Shown here piece by piece: positions 1 to 10,912 of a stretch of 64,000 bases of DNA (positions within the stretch are counted from its first letter, which is position 1; each line of letters opens with the position of its first letter). The stretch is from Diploptera punctata. Taxonomy: Eukaryota > Arthropoda > Insecta > Blattodea > Blaberidae. Under the pieces are notes generated by a model. That model ran no database searches. It was not told the DNA's origin and saw only the letters and a program-made list of their open reading frames with translations. The stretch is from positions 979,501-1,043,500 of the forward strand of contig JASPKZ010005705.1 in assembly GCA_030220185.1 (NCBI GenBank). Direction: 5' to 3'. A program made the translations under genes and the position numbers.

Positions 1-349
1 TTATATTAATTATTACTGTCAGGTCTAAAGGGCTTAAAGAATTTAGTAATTGTTTTCATGTTTGCCGCTTCTAAAATGTCTTTCAATTAAATTGATATCC
101 AGCTGTGAATTCTGCGATAGAATGCCTTATTTTGTCTTCGGATTTCTTGATTCATTAACATTAAAACTAGTGATGGGTAATTTGAGAGTGAGTCGTTTAA
201 AAAGAACGCTTCACTACTCTGAAGCGTCAGAAAGTTACTCACTTTTAGTGAACCGTTCAGTTCAGTTCACAACGGTTCACTACTACTACTACTTGAAATT
301 AAAATTTACTTTTCATTACGTAACTTCGCTAATAATATCGTACCTGCAA
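1..349. other. Unassigned AT-rich sequence
   Basis: No gene is recognised. Around 170-290 there are several direct and inverted copies of short words built on GTTCACT/AGTGAAC, next to the phrase TAGTGATGGGTA. That phrase could be a decayed DNA-transposon end, but no partner end was found. Confidence 0.3.
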
Positions 350-845
350 AATTTGGACACGGAGAAGAAATTAAGGAAATTTCAACAGATACGTGGTTCA
401 ATAAGAAGATATTTGAGAAATACGATCACAAGGGAAACTCAATTAAAATTTTACAAAAGAGAAGCCGTCCCAACGTTGACATACGGGTCTGAGACTTGGA
501 CTTTAACGATCTCTGATAAACATAAAATTGAGACAATAGAAATGAGATTTCTCAGATCAGTTGCAGGTGTATCTATAAGAGATCAAAAGAGAAGTCAAGA
601 TATCAGAGATGAATTACAAATATATAATATAAACGAGATAATACACTGAAATAAATGTAATTGGTTTGAACATATACAAAGAATGCCAAATAATCGTTTA
701 TCAAAATAGCTGCTTCATTATAAACGTGTAGGCGAAGAAATGTAGGAAGACCAAAACGTCGTTGGAAAGACGACCTGCACCTGCAGCATCTAGTGCACCG
801 GGGAGAGGAACGGGCCAACAGGCCCATACCTTGAAGAAGATGATG
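350..845 (+). mobile_element. RTE-B LINE, 3' fragment (RT C-terminal domain and 3' end)
   Basis: A 5'-truncated RTE-like non-LTR retrotransposon. The reading frame to 649 encodes the region downstream of the reverse transcriptase catalytic core, with the family signature YGSETWTL (about 481-504) and then LRSVAG. After a stop the frame resumes as a weak match to the basic C-terminal tail. The 3' end has the hairpin GGGCC-AACA-GGCCC (812-825) followed by a GAAGAAGATGATGA tail. The ATG at 50 is not meaningful, because similarity starts only near 350. RTE assignment is from general resemblance to BovB-type C-terminal domains. Confidence 0.8.
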
Positions 846-979
846 ATTTCAAGCTCTGGATGTCTCACTCCAAATCAGCTTTCGCTCATTCGTTAATTAC
901 TCTACATATCTCCGTCCATCGATCTTGCATGTGCCCACCTCTTTCCTATGTCAACCATATCGATCGTACCGCAGGGAGT

Positions 980-1345
980 GTCTGACAGGAACGAACTATC
1001 TTGCCAGAGTGAACTGCCATAGAGGAACGAACTATCTTGTCAGAGTGAACTGCCATAGAGGAACGAACTATCTTGCCAGAGTGAACTGCCATAGAGGAAC
1101 GAACTATCTTGCCAGAGTGAACTGCCATAGAGGAACGAACTATCTGGCCTGAGTGAAGTTACGTAGAAGAACGCACTACCTTGGAAGAGTGATGTGCCTT
1201 AGATGAACGAAGTGGTATCACAGAACGCCTTGGAACAGTGAAGTGCCTTAGATGAACGAAGTGGTATCGAAGAACAAACTGGCTGGCCAGAGTGAAATAT
1301 CTTAAAGGAACAAACTACCTTGACAGAGTGAACTGGCTTTAAACA
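980..1345. repeat. 36-bp minisatellite, about ten units
   Basis: The word ACGAACTATC recurs at 991, 1027, 1063, 1099 and 1135, an exact 36-bp period. Diverged units continue to about 1345 (ACGCACTACC at 1171, then GAACGAAGTGG words). The period is a multiple of three, so open frames arise on both strands with a 12-residue repeat. I see no sign that they are translated. The array decays only at its right end, as expected when homogenisation is stronger on one side. Confidence 0.9.
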
Positions 1346-2655
1346 CTTCAGTACTTCAATCTCTCAACATTCGACATGGTCATTAATTTATTACATGTTC
1401 ATTACGGCACTCTACCGCCTCTTGCTTACGTCATCACTCATTCGCAGGATTACTCAGGGATTACTCCTTTTGATCTACGGCATTACTAACGCTACAAATC
1501 TAATGTAGTCTAATATTACAATCAATTTACATTTTATTTACTGGAATTCCGAAAGTATTTAATAAACATCCATTTTATCCAAGTTTTAAAAGAACATATT
1601 TTACTAGGTTTTCAAAAAGAGATTGCAAAATTTAGTAAAAATCTTACCTTGCTAAACGTTTAGAGCGAATATGCCGTTCATGTTTAAAAGTATCCATCCC
1701 TGAATGAAACTGTATTTAGAACAAAAGTTACACTTTGCTTTACCATCGCCTAAATCGGCTAAGAAACACCAAATTTCACAACTTTTCTTGATCGCGAATT
1801 AGAAGTCATTCTGTAAAAGTGCACACACAAGGCTAAATTTTGTTGGCCTACCCAGTATTCACCCTCTTTATATTTTTAGTTTATGAGTTGTAAAGATTAA
1901 CATCAAGTAATTGCCAATGGTACGATTTTGTATCTTTCTTTCTTTTTAAAGTGATATTATGCAAATAATATGTATAAACAATACATATATAAGTTAAATA
2001 AAATATATCTTCCTTAAAAATTTTAAAATACTTCACACTTTTTTTTTCAAATTATAGAGTTACGATTTTGTTTTTATTAACATATACAACTTGAAATAAA
2101 ATATGTAAACATAGAAAATCTGTATATATATATAAAATTATGCAAATAATACAGTTATTACAGAAATAAAAATGAGATATAAATAATTATAAAATAAACA
2201 AAAGCGTGGTAGCAGTCATATTGGAATTCTTCATATTCAAATAAATTAAAATATATTTTACATAACTATTTCCGTTTATCTTTAAAATCCACAGCCATCG
2301 TGTGGTTGGTTAATGCCAAGTCACCCCAGACTCGTGTCTGCGTGCTTCCTCCTCCAGCCTCATATTCTTGCTGTGTGAACCGAAGGATCCGATGTATTTT
2401 TTTCTGCTTGCTTGGCGAATGAATATTTTCACTAAATTTTGTGAACGAACTAGTTGAATTGAATGGTTCACAAAAGTGAGTGCGAGTGAACGAACTACTT
2501 CTCAAAATAAACTGCTTGGGCACAACGCTAATTCAAACAGCGTGATATATATAAAAAACGACTCGCCAACGCGTAAACGGTCAAGCATTTATATTTTTAC
2601 TTTAAGCATCAACACTACTTTTTTGCGTTTCGGAACTAACTTTTTTCTCTTTTAC
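1346..2655. other. Unassigned AT-rich DNA
   Basis: Mostly A/T-rich sequence with poly(T) runs and no open frame that resembles a protein. The stretch 2280-2400 is locally less AT-rich but matches nothing I recognise. A GTGAACGAACT word at 2433-2495 echoes the minisatellite unit near 1000. Confidence 0.3.
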
Positions 2656-2659
2656 CCTT

Positions 2660-3966
2660 CTTTTTCTTCTTCTTCACGGTTTAGGCTTATTTACTAGCCT
2701 GTTCCGGCTCCAAATTGCTGCTCTTTCCATCTTTTCCTTGGTCTTCCCAAACTTCTTCCTCGTGGTGAATAGCTGTATGCTGCTTTTGGTATTCTATTCT
2801 GTCATTCTTGCCAAGCGTTCTTTCCAGTTTGTTCTGTATTTCTCTATTGTTGTGTTTAATTCCTCGACTTTTACTTGTCTTATTTCTGTGTTATGTTTTT
2901 TTGTCTGTTCTTTGGTATCGTGCTATTGGTCTGAGCAATCTCATTTCAGCAGCTTGTATTCTCGCAGATCGTTGTGTTGTCACTGTCCATGTTTCGGATC
3001 CATAAGTAATAATAGACACTGTCACTGTCTTGTATAATTTAATTATAGACTCTTTCCTGGCTTTATTATCGAAGTTCTTTTAGTGTTCCTGTTATATAAT
3101 TAAACTTATTTAGTTTGCTATTTATATCTGTTTTCGCTGTGTATGATATTTCGCAACCAAGGGAGTTATGTCTTACCACTTGTTATATTGGTTTATTTTC
3201 TAATATTATCTTTGTCCGTACTGGATTAGCGCCCTTGAAGGCCATTTTTTTTTATTTTTGTGAGGATATTTTCATGTTGTAATTTTTTAATATTTCATTT
3301 AGTTTCTTTGTAGTTCGTCTTATGTTTTTGCTCTTAAAACCTGGTCATCTGCAAAGGCTACTGTTTTTATTACTATATTTCCTAAGTTAATTCCCCCAGT
3401 CGTCATTTGCTTCCATGATCTTATCATGTCGTCGAAATAAATGTTAAAAAGAATGATTGATAGTGGACAACCTTATCTAACTCCTCCTGTTATATGTATT
3501 GGTTCCCTTAGATATATTTTTATATTTGTTTTCTCATACATTTTCTTATTACTGCTATCAAGTGTAGAGGAATTCCTTTTTCACTTAATACGTTCCATAA
3601 TTTTGGTCTAAACACTTTATCAAAGGCCTTCTTATAATCTATAAAGAGGATGTGCGTCTCTAAGTTGAATTCTCTTCGCTTCTCTATTATTTGTTTTAAA
3701 GTGAACACGTTGTCTGTGCAGCTTCTTCCTTTCCTAAAACCTGTCTGCTCTTCTGATATTATTGCGTCTACTATAGTTGTTAATCTTTGGCTGATCATTT
3801 TTGCATATATTTTGTATGCTGCACATAGAAAGATTATGCCTCTATAGTTTTTTGGCTTTGTTTTATCGCCTTTCTTAAATATTGAGATTATTGTTTCCAA
3901 TTTTCCATTCTTGTGGTATTGTATTTTGTTTCCAGCACTTGTTATATAATTTTAATATACTTTCCA
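2660..3966 (-). mobile_element. RTE-B LINE fragment, RT domain to 3' end
   Basis: Reading leftward, 3900-3520 is an intact frame with RT motifs: KNYRGI (motif 1), EEQTGFRKGRS (motif 2 region) and FIDYKKAFDKV (motif A). The catalytic motif survives downstream as FADDQ (near 3350) in another frame, so several frameshifts separate the pieces. The 3' end is at about 2660, with the hairpin AGGCU...AGCCU (2683-2700) and a GAAGAAGAA tail. The 5' break at about 3966 abuts a transposase pseudogene on the other strand. The copy is dead. Confidence 0.85.
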
Positions 3967-3974
3967 TGGGGAAT

Positions 3975-4980
3975 TGAGGCACTCAGAAGAATTTTTACAC
4001 AAAATTGGTTTTAAGTGAAAGAAATGCAACGTCAAGCGTAAAATATTAATAGAGAATCCAGATATATTTTGGCGCGCTAGATTTTTAAGAACAATAGTAG
4101 ATTTCCAACTCCAAGGCAGACCTATTTTCTATTTAGATGAAAGCTGGGTGGACAGTAATACCACTTTTCAGAAATGTTGGCAGAGCCCTGAAGTAACCGA
4201 CATATGTGCATATGGAAATGTTTGCAAACCGTCTGATTATGGTTCATGTGGAATCGTGGTCTGGCTTCTTAAATGATGCCTCGCTGGTTTATAAGGCTGG
4301 CACCCCGTTGGTGATAATCATGGCCAGATGAACAGTGGAAATTTTGAAAAATGGGTTCGCAAATAATTAGTTACGATACTTCGCTCCCGCCTAACTCTGT
4401 CGTCATCCTCGATAATGCGCTATATCATAGCATGCAAGTAGATAAAACACCAACATAAATACTGTAAAGCCAAACATGGTGTGTTGGTTGCAGCGACATG
4501 GTGTTGTGTGCGACGAAAGTATGCGAAAGGACCAATTGTACGAACGGGTTGTAATAAATAAGCAGAGGGACAAGATTTTCAAAATCGACGAACTTCTCAA
4601 ATCTCATGGACATACAACTGTTCGATTCCCCCATACAATTACGATCTTAGTCCTACTGAGTTAGCGCGGGAGAAGGCAAAGAGATGTGTGCGTCAGAATA
4701 ACGTACCAGATGATATGTCATTATCAAGGCTCAAGAAATTAACTCGGCTGAGAATCGAATCGGTAACTACAGACGACTGGGAAGGCTACTGCAATCACGC
4801 CGAGAGTTTGGAGAAGCGTTATTGTGTCTGATCTGGTAGATTCCAACATAATCCAGGGTGCAAACGGCGACGAAAACTCCTCATGTGATGAAAATTCTAA
4901 TGATTCTGAAGATGAGCATCATTCATACACTGAGTCAGGAGGGGATCTCTCGGACACAGAACTTGCTTCACCTCTTTAAG
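3975..4980 (+). pseudogene. DDE transposase pseudogene (IS630/Tc1-related, DDE_3-like)
   Basis: Frames in sequence contain YLDESWVDS (first Asp, about 4130), LDNALYHSMQVDK (second Asp, about 4410) and NYDLSPTELAREKAK (third acidic residue, about 4640-4675). These are the three acidic motifs of the DDE_3 branch of the IS630/Tc1 superfamily, in the right order. Stops and frameshifts lie between them, for example near 4260-4280 and 4365. The last part, about 4860-4980, encodes an acidic Ser/Asp/Glu-rich tail ending in a TAA. No terminal inverted repeats were seen, so the element ends have been lost or it was never bounded by short TIRs. Confidence 0.7.
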
Positions 4981-5006
4981 ATAAGCCTATCAGTATTTAT
5001 AATATA

Positions 5007-6350
5007 CACGGTGATTACAAATGATTGGAGCGATTTCATGATTTTATTGTAGCGATCTTATTTGACATATCTTCACAGAACTTTAAAGTTATGTATAAAA
5101 ACTCATAAGGTTTTTTTTTTGTTTTCTCTCGCAGCCGTGTTTCAGCTTTAAACCGAGAGAGCGCAGCAGTTATCAAAGATGGCGACAGGCGAGGAGAAAG
5201 CATATGCTGTGCTTGAATTTCATTCAACTCAATCTGTGATAACTGTTGCAACGACACTTCAGAACGAAGTTCGAGAAAGATGCACCGAGTGCCAACTCCA
5301 TTCGGCGATGGTATGCGCAATTTAAAGCTACAGGATGCCTCTGTAAAAGGAAATCAACGGGTCGTCCTTCAGTGAGTGAAGAAAAGGTTGAGAGTGTGCG
5401 GATGAGTTTCACACGTAGCCCACAGAAATCAACACGAAAAGCGAGCAGAGAGCTGAACATTCCACAACCGACCGTTTGGAAGATCTTGCGGAAAAGATTG
5501 AAGCATAAACCTTACCACTTGCAATTTCTACAAGCCCTTACGCCCATTGACAAAGTGAGTCGGTTTGAATTTTGTACACAAATGCAGCAGTTTATGGATG
5601 AGGATGGTTTTGTGAGAAACTTGTCTTCAGTGACGAAGCAACATTCTTGTGAATGGCAAAGTGAACAAACACAATGTGCGAATCTGGGGCACAGAAAATC
5701 CCCGCGTTATTGTGCAGCACATTCGCGACTCCCCAAAAGTTAGTGTGTTCTGTGCGGTTTCTCAGTTCAAAGTTTATGGCCCTTTTTTCTTCTGCGAGCA
5801 GAACGTTACAGGACACGTGTACCTGGACATGCTGGAAAATTGGCTCATGCCGCAGCTGACGACCGACAGTGAGACCTTCATCTACCAGCAGGATGGTGCT
5901 CCACCACACTTCCATCACGATGTTCGTGAATTTTTAAACATGAGATTGCCAAACCGATGGATCGGTCGCAGTGGAGAGAATGATCAGAAATTGTTGTCAT
6001 GGCCTCCACGCTCCCCCGATTTGACGCCGTGCGATTTTTTTTGTTTGGGGGTATGTGAAAGATTCAGTGTTGTGTGCCTCCTTTACCAGTAGACTTACCA
6101 GAACTGCGAGCTCGCATAATCAATGCCTTTGAACAAATTAATAGGGACATGTTACGTCGAGTATGGGACGAACTTGATTACAGACTTGATATCTGCAGAA
6201 TCACCAAGGGGGAGCATATGGAGCACCTGTAACATCTCAAAAAAAACCTGGGAAGTTGCTCTATGTATCTGTAAAAGTTCGTGAAAATATGTCGAATACT
6301 ACAGCTACCATAAAATCATGAAATCGCTCCAATCATTTGTAATCACCCTG
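5007..6350 (+). mobile_element. Mariner-like DNA transposon, both TIRs present
   Basis: The ends are near-perfect inverted repeats of about 47 bp (5007-5053 against 6304-6350, two mismatches), flanked by TA at 5005-5006 and 6351-6352. That is the target duplication of the Tc1/mariner superfamily. Length is 1344 bp, with one transposase reading frame filling the interior. The high TIR identity suggests a fairly recent insertion, although the coding region is broken. Confidence 0.93.
5179..6232 (+). pseudogene. Mariner-like transposase, frameshifted
   Basis: This would excise and insert the element through a DDD catalytic core in the nucleus. It opens with ATG at 5179 (MATGEEKAYAVLEF), then a helix-turn-helix region with the GRPS linker (about 5359). 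Catalytic motifs are FSDEATF (about 5625-5645), QQDGAPPH (about 5886-5909) and SPDLTPCDFF (about 6015-6042). From the second Asp there are 41 residues to the Asp in SPD and 46 to the Asp in PCD, longer than the 34 of classical mariner. Frame breaks occur near 5249 (one extra base), 5612 and 5648 (one base lost each) and 6042. The C-terminus ends at the TAA at 6230-6232. About 350 residues in total, normal for the family. Confidence 0.9.
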
Positions 6351-6369
6351 TAATTACATTTCGAAATCT

Positions 6370-6673
6370 TAAAAAAGTGATCCCACAACAGGCCTCAGGA
6401 GGCCCTTGGGGTAGTAGGATGTTAAGGCTCCCACTTTTTCTAGACAATCGGCACTTTATGTCAGCCGGGTTGTCAGCCCTGCGTGACGGCCGCCTTTACC
6501 CCAGAACAAGCGTCTGGTACTCATTTCAGTTAGAGGCTGAGTCGACCCCAGGGCCATAGTGCCGCCAGAGGGTTTTGGTGAGTTTAAAAATCCTGACCCC
6601 AACGGGACTTGAACCCTCGACCCTCCGGCTTGTAGCTCAGTGCCTTAACCACTACGCTACGGCGTGCCCCCAA
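6370..6673 (-). mobile_element. SINE-1, tRNA-derived
   Basis: Read on the minus strand it starts with a tRNA-like head: an A-box-like TAGCGTAGTGG and a B-box GGGTTCAAGTC, the internal RNA polymerase III promoter. About 230 bp of unrelated body follows. A 10-bp direct repeat TTCGAAATCT at 6360-6369 and 6674-6683 is the target-site duplication, which fixes the 304-bp length. It sits 20 bp beyond the mariner-like element. Confidence 0.88.
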
Positions 6674-6719
6674 TTCGAAATCTGGAGTATTAAAATATTT
6701 CAGATTTAGGTAGGCCTAC

Positions 6720-7065
6720 CGTCCCGCGCCGTAGCCGAGCGGTTAAGGTAGGAAACCTTGGCGCAGAGCTACGGGACTTGCGCTGGTTCGAGTCTCCATG
6801 GGGGAAGAAATTTTCTCATGGTATTTCGGCCAGTATGGGACCGGTGCCCACCCAGCATCGTGAGGCAATTGGGTAGCTACAATAAGTAGCGGCTCCAGGT
6901 TGAGGAACTAGCTATAACGGCTGGGGGACTCGACATGCTAACCACATGTCACCCCTACACTGGCTGTTGATCATCTACCTCTGTGATTGACACATGTGGA
7001 TGTGAAGGGCCAGCAGCCGGCTGGTAAAAGGGCAACCGCTGAAAAGTGGAAAGACCCTCAATCGG
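6720..7065 (+). mobile_element. SINE-2, tRNA-derived, complete
   Basis: The head carries TAGCCGAGCGG (A box) and GGTTCGAGTCT (B box). The body ends in GAAAGACCCTCAATCGG. A 12-bp target duplication AGGTAGGCCTAC lies at 6708-6719 and 7066-7077. The 346-bp length equals that of the copy at 44786-45131, so both are probably full length. Confidence 0.92.
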
Positions 7066-7089
7066 AGGTAGGCCTACAGCTAGATATGT

Positions 7090-7745
7090 ATACATCTTCT
7101 TCTTCTTCTTCCTTTCCAGGATTAGGTCAATGTGACCTGTTCTGGTCTCAAGTTCATAGTTTCTTTGGTCGTCCCAAAGATCTTTTCCCACGTGGTTTGT
7201 AGGTGTTGATCTTTTTGGGCAATCTTGTATTGTCCATTCTGTCTAAATGTTCTTTCCATTGGTATTTGTGCTCTTCTAGTTTATTAACTATTCAAAATAT
7301 CTCCAGTTCATTTCTTATTGATTCATTGTGTAATCTATCCGTGCGTGCACATCCTTTTACGGATCTTAAAAATTTAATTTCAGTGGCTTCAATGTATGAG
7401 ATTTCATTTTTTGTAAGTACCCAAGATTCAGAACCATATAAAAGAACAGGAACAACCATAATTTTATAAAACCTGAGCTGAGTTTCTCTTCGAGTCTTTC
7501 GGAGGATTCTTCTTATGGTGCCACACATCATTTGATAGATATCGGTTTAATTAATTATATATATCCCAATCATAGCTATATGTTATATCTGAACCAAGAT
7601 AGTTAAAGTGTACTATCTGTTCTATTATTTCATTATTGATCACTATGAATCTATTATTAATTACATTGCTGTTCCCTGATGTTAGCTATGTTAATATTAT
7701 ACGAACTCATATTGTATATTTCTCGTTTCAAGTCACTTTTAAGGA
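7090..7745 (-). mobile_element. RTE-B LINE, 3' fragment
   Basis: On the minus strand 7531-7292 encodes the C-terminal RT region with YGSESWVLT and LRSVKG. The tail domain continues in other frames toward 7140. The 3' end carries the hairpin AGGUC-ACAUU-GACCU (7124-7138 read as RNA) and a run of GAA triplets (7094-7112 on the minus strand). The 5' limit near 7745 is vague. It abuts the SINE-2 target duplication. Confidence 0.8.
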
Positions 7746-8124
7746 AATATGCCGTGGAAAATTTATTTTCCTATTTGAATTTTAGAATATGTGTAATTGG
7801 TAACCTTAAAAAAATTGATTTTTCTATGAAATAATGCGAAAACTATAGGCCTAAAAATACTGGTATCGGAAACAGGGCGAATGTTTGCAATATGATTGTA
7901 CTTCCTTCCTGACTGGTGTTGTCATCCAGTATCCAACCCCACACCACATTCCTTTGAGCGCTAAAATCGTGGAATGAGGACAGCAATTCGTAAAGGTTTA
8001 TTAATGTATTTATTTAATTGACGTAGAGGTCCTTTAAAGATACCAATATGATTTTCACACGTCTTATTTTCAATCTTCTATTGTATTATCCATCTATGTT
8101 ATAGGCCTAAGATTAAGGAAATCA
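7746..8124. other. Unassigned sequence
   Basis: AT-rich with no gene recognised. It contains two copies of the palindrome TAGGCCTA (7846-7853 and 8102-8109). Confidence 0.3.
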
Positions 8125-8225
8125 GTTATAACGGTTAGGAAACCCACATGCTAACCGTATGTTTGGATTATCTTCAAATTCCGCGATGAGACTAGCTGTC
8201 GTTGGTAGACCAGGGGCTTCTAGGC
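8125..8225 (+). repeat. Decayed SINE-2, 3' half
   Basis: The phrases GTTATAACGG, CATGCTAACC and GGGGCTTCTAGGCC follow the order and spacing of the SINE-2 body, with many substitutions. The tRNA-like head is missing. Confidence 0.55.
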
Positions 8226-9105
8226 CTTATTGCATCATGGAATATTACTGATGAGAGATGTAATAGTGTTATCGGTGATATTTTATAGGGCACATTTGTT
8301 GCTTGATTATTGAATTAGAATATGCGACATAATGATAAGATCTAAGTTCTGACAAGGGAACTGCCAACCATTGCATGCCGAAATATACCTTTTAATTTCT
8401 CCCAAAGAAGCAATGTAATGTACCAATACCGTGTTCAAAGAATATTTGCCGTTTTTAATTGTAATGCACAAAAATCGAAGCCAGAATTCAGCAATGGAAA
8501 CCGACTATATGGAGCACATGGATTCCCTTCGTGAATAAGAGCCGAGTGAGGTGGGATGCGGCATGGCACGGCAGGTAGTGAAGATTATTCAATCTACCAA
8601 TTTAGCAGTTGCATTACTTCCCTAGAGCATGAATGAGAGATTGACACTTGATTTTAGGCCGGTATTCAAGAACCAAGCTCTCTAGGTCATGCCATCTCCG
8701 TCTTCCGTAAGTTGAGGCTCTCATATTTCAATTGTTCCCGGATTTTTTTTATAATATCTTATTAGCACATGTTAAATAGAGTGAGCCAGTTAGAGTAGGT
8801 TTTGCATGACCCACAATTAACCTTGGAGAGATGGGCTGAGAGTCGCTGTTCGCGGAAAGTTTGATTCTTAAATATAGTATTGCAGTTCTGGCTTTTTCAG
8901 CCGCTTTTGAGGGGTCTATGTTGTATGGTGCGGTAAGAGGGGAGGGCGAGTTGCAGGTGCTGCCAGTAACTATCCTCAGTTTTGAAAACATAATAGTTAC
9001 TACATGTTGAATTGTCGTATCTACTAGTTCTGTGTTAGTGAATAGTTTCAATGTCTAATAAGTTTAAACTGTTAATTATAGAATAGCGTTGTTTTTGTAA
9101 CAATT
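8226..9105. other. Unassigned sequence
   Basis: No protein similarity or repeat copy recognised. A 100-codon open frame on the minus strand (9051-8749) has no motif I can name and is probably chance. Confidence 0.3.
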
Positions 9106-9166
9106 AATTTTATTATTATTACTATTATTACTACTATTATTATTACTATTATTATTATTATTAAGA
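9106..9166. repeat. ATT/ATTACT microsatellite
   Basis: A run of TTATTATTACTA-type triplets, imperfect. Confidence 0.9.
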
Positions 9167-9404
9167 AAATGTTTTTTGCATGGCTGCTAGTTCCCTCTCC
9201 CACTCGCCTATGTTCCCTCTTGCCACGCACCTTTGGTTATACAAGACGGCTACAGTTATTATCGCCTCACTATGATGCTTAACAATCGGCTCGCTTTGTT
9301 CCCCCGCAGCTGTTGTATGTTATTAAAATACAAAGATCCCGAGTACGGCTACTACGACGATGTTGCCATATTGATTTACTTTCCTCCGTTTCAATTAAAA
9401 CATG

Positions 9405-9510
9405 GAACGTGCAGTAGTCCTAATTTCTTAGTGTTACACAATAGAGTGCGTGTGTTGGCCGTTAGTATCTGCTCGTTATCGCTCAATAATAATACTACAC
9501 CATTAGTATG
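9405..9510 (-). mobile_element. RTE-A LINE, internal fragment
   Basis: Matches the complement of the reference copy around 53870-53960: the stretch encoding LLSNTKKLGLE and the residues just after the YADD catalytic motif. The catalytic residues are themselves lost. Both ends are truncated. Confidence 0.7.
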
Positions 9511-9554
9511 AACATAAATACATACATAATTTTAATTTTAAAGGTTAAACAATA

Positions 9555-9890
9555 CCAAATCCATCCATCCACAGTAATTCTGCCCGAAGGCAGGTCCTTC
9601 ACTGCAATCATAGCATTTTCATGCTATGCTTGCTGCTTTACTAGGGAATTGTAGGTGTGGTAGGTTCCCGTTGCTTTCCACAACAGTGAAGGATAATGGT
9701 GGTGATGATAATGATAAGGATGATAATGATGATGGCCATATGATTTCGGGGACCGTTTGGGCCTTACAGTTTTCCTGACATATGTCTTACAGGTGAGAAA
9801 AAAAACTGATAAAAACCTCACCCAGAAAAACTTCCCCGACCGGGGACAAGTCAGCACGCTACCTCGAGACCACAGCGGTGGACTAATGCC
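9555..9890 (-). mobile_element. SINE-3, nearly complete
   Basis: Read on the minus strand: a tRNA-like head (TGGTCTCGAGGTAGCGTGCTG), the GTCCCCGGTCGGGG region where the B box has decayed, GGGTGAGG and CTCACCTGTAAGAC body words, a TCATCATTATCATCC-like stretch, and the 3' hairpin CTGCC-TTCG-GGCAG (9580-9593). The 3' end runs into GGATGGATGGAT. Confidence 0.85.
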
Positions 9891-9969
9891 AAATAATAAC
9901 ATAAAATTAAATAATAACATAAATAATCAATATCTTCTGTCCTTGTGTAATAAACGCTCATAGCGATGA

Positions 9970-10530
9970 GAAACGTGACAACACTGCATGTCAAGTATTG
10001 CCGCGCGGCACCCGCTTTTATATAAACTGTTAACCATCAGAGTGAGGCTATAATACCAAAACTGGACTGCACCTGCCTTAGTGTCTTGCAGTTAAGAAGG
10101 CAGATAATTTTTAGGACAAGTTTCTCTGGAAGAAATTTCAAGGTAGGTTTCGTCATGCAATGGTTGACAGTTACCTTGTAAGAATGAGAAGAAAAAGTCG
10201 GAACGAAGAGGTAATTATAATTTTGTAGAACCCTGTGTAATGTATTATTTAAGTAGATATTAAGTAGATTGTGGACATCCCTCTGGGGGTTGATGCCGCA
10301 GATGTCCAACGCAGTTTTTTATGACTGCTTTTATTTTTCTACACACGCGGGTCATATTTTTATTACAAAGTACAGGCGTCGAGGTGGAAATATAAAGTTT
10401 TATAAAAAAATCTGCCCATAAAACATTTCATATGCAACATGTTTCAACCTTACATATCTCTAAGGAATAGAATAAACATATTAAATGTACGTAAATACGC
10501 CTGAATAAATACAATTTATTTTAACCTAAT
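9970..10530. other. Unassigned sequence
   Basis: No coding signal or repeat family member recognised. A 90-codon minus-strand open frame (10309-10037) has no known motif. Confidence 0.3.
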
Positions 10531-10534
10531 TAAG

Positions 10535-10796
10535 TCACTAGCACTATCGAACCCGAAGGTTCATCGCCGCACGGGCACAATCTCTATACATATTCCTAAC
10601 TTGGGACGCTTTAATAATAATTTCATGTATAATTCAACTCATGTTCAGTATTATTCTCCTATATCATTCTTGGCCCACCTACTGGATGCTTTCCTTCTGA
10701 TATTCCTACTACAAATTTCCATGTCTCCCTTTCATTCCCCGTTAAATGCCACATATCCTGCCCAACGCAGTGTTTTTACTCTGGTCTTCTAAAAAT
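10535..10796 (-). mobile_element. RTE-A LINE, 3' end fragment
   Basis: The 3' terminus is shown by the hairpin GAACC-UUCG-GGUUC (10549-10562, minus strand) followed by GATAGTGC. The C-terminal coding phrases of RTE-A follow, heavily mutated. It is 5'-truncated at about 10796. Confidence 0.8.
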
Positions 10797-10912
10797 TTTA
10801 CCGCAGGATGAAACAAATATGTTTTCTAATCGGAGGACCACCAGGGAAGGTTCTCTTGAAACTTTGATAGATTGATTTATTTTAGATTAACTTGTACAGG
10901 ATTCTTTATTTA

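Noticed and set aside
980..1150. Regular 36-bp repeats resembling a CRISPR array
   Set aside because: The units are contiguous, with no unique spacers, and the setting is a eukaryotic transposon-rich region.
170..2500. A hAT-like element bounded by TAGTGATGGG and the GTGAACGAACT region
   Set aside because: No matching inverted end or 8-bp duplication was found.
10037..10309. 90-codon minus-strand open frame as a host gene
   Set aside because: No motif, no repeat context, no codon bias that I can judge; chance open frame in AT-rich DNA.
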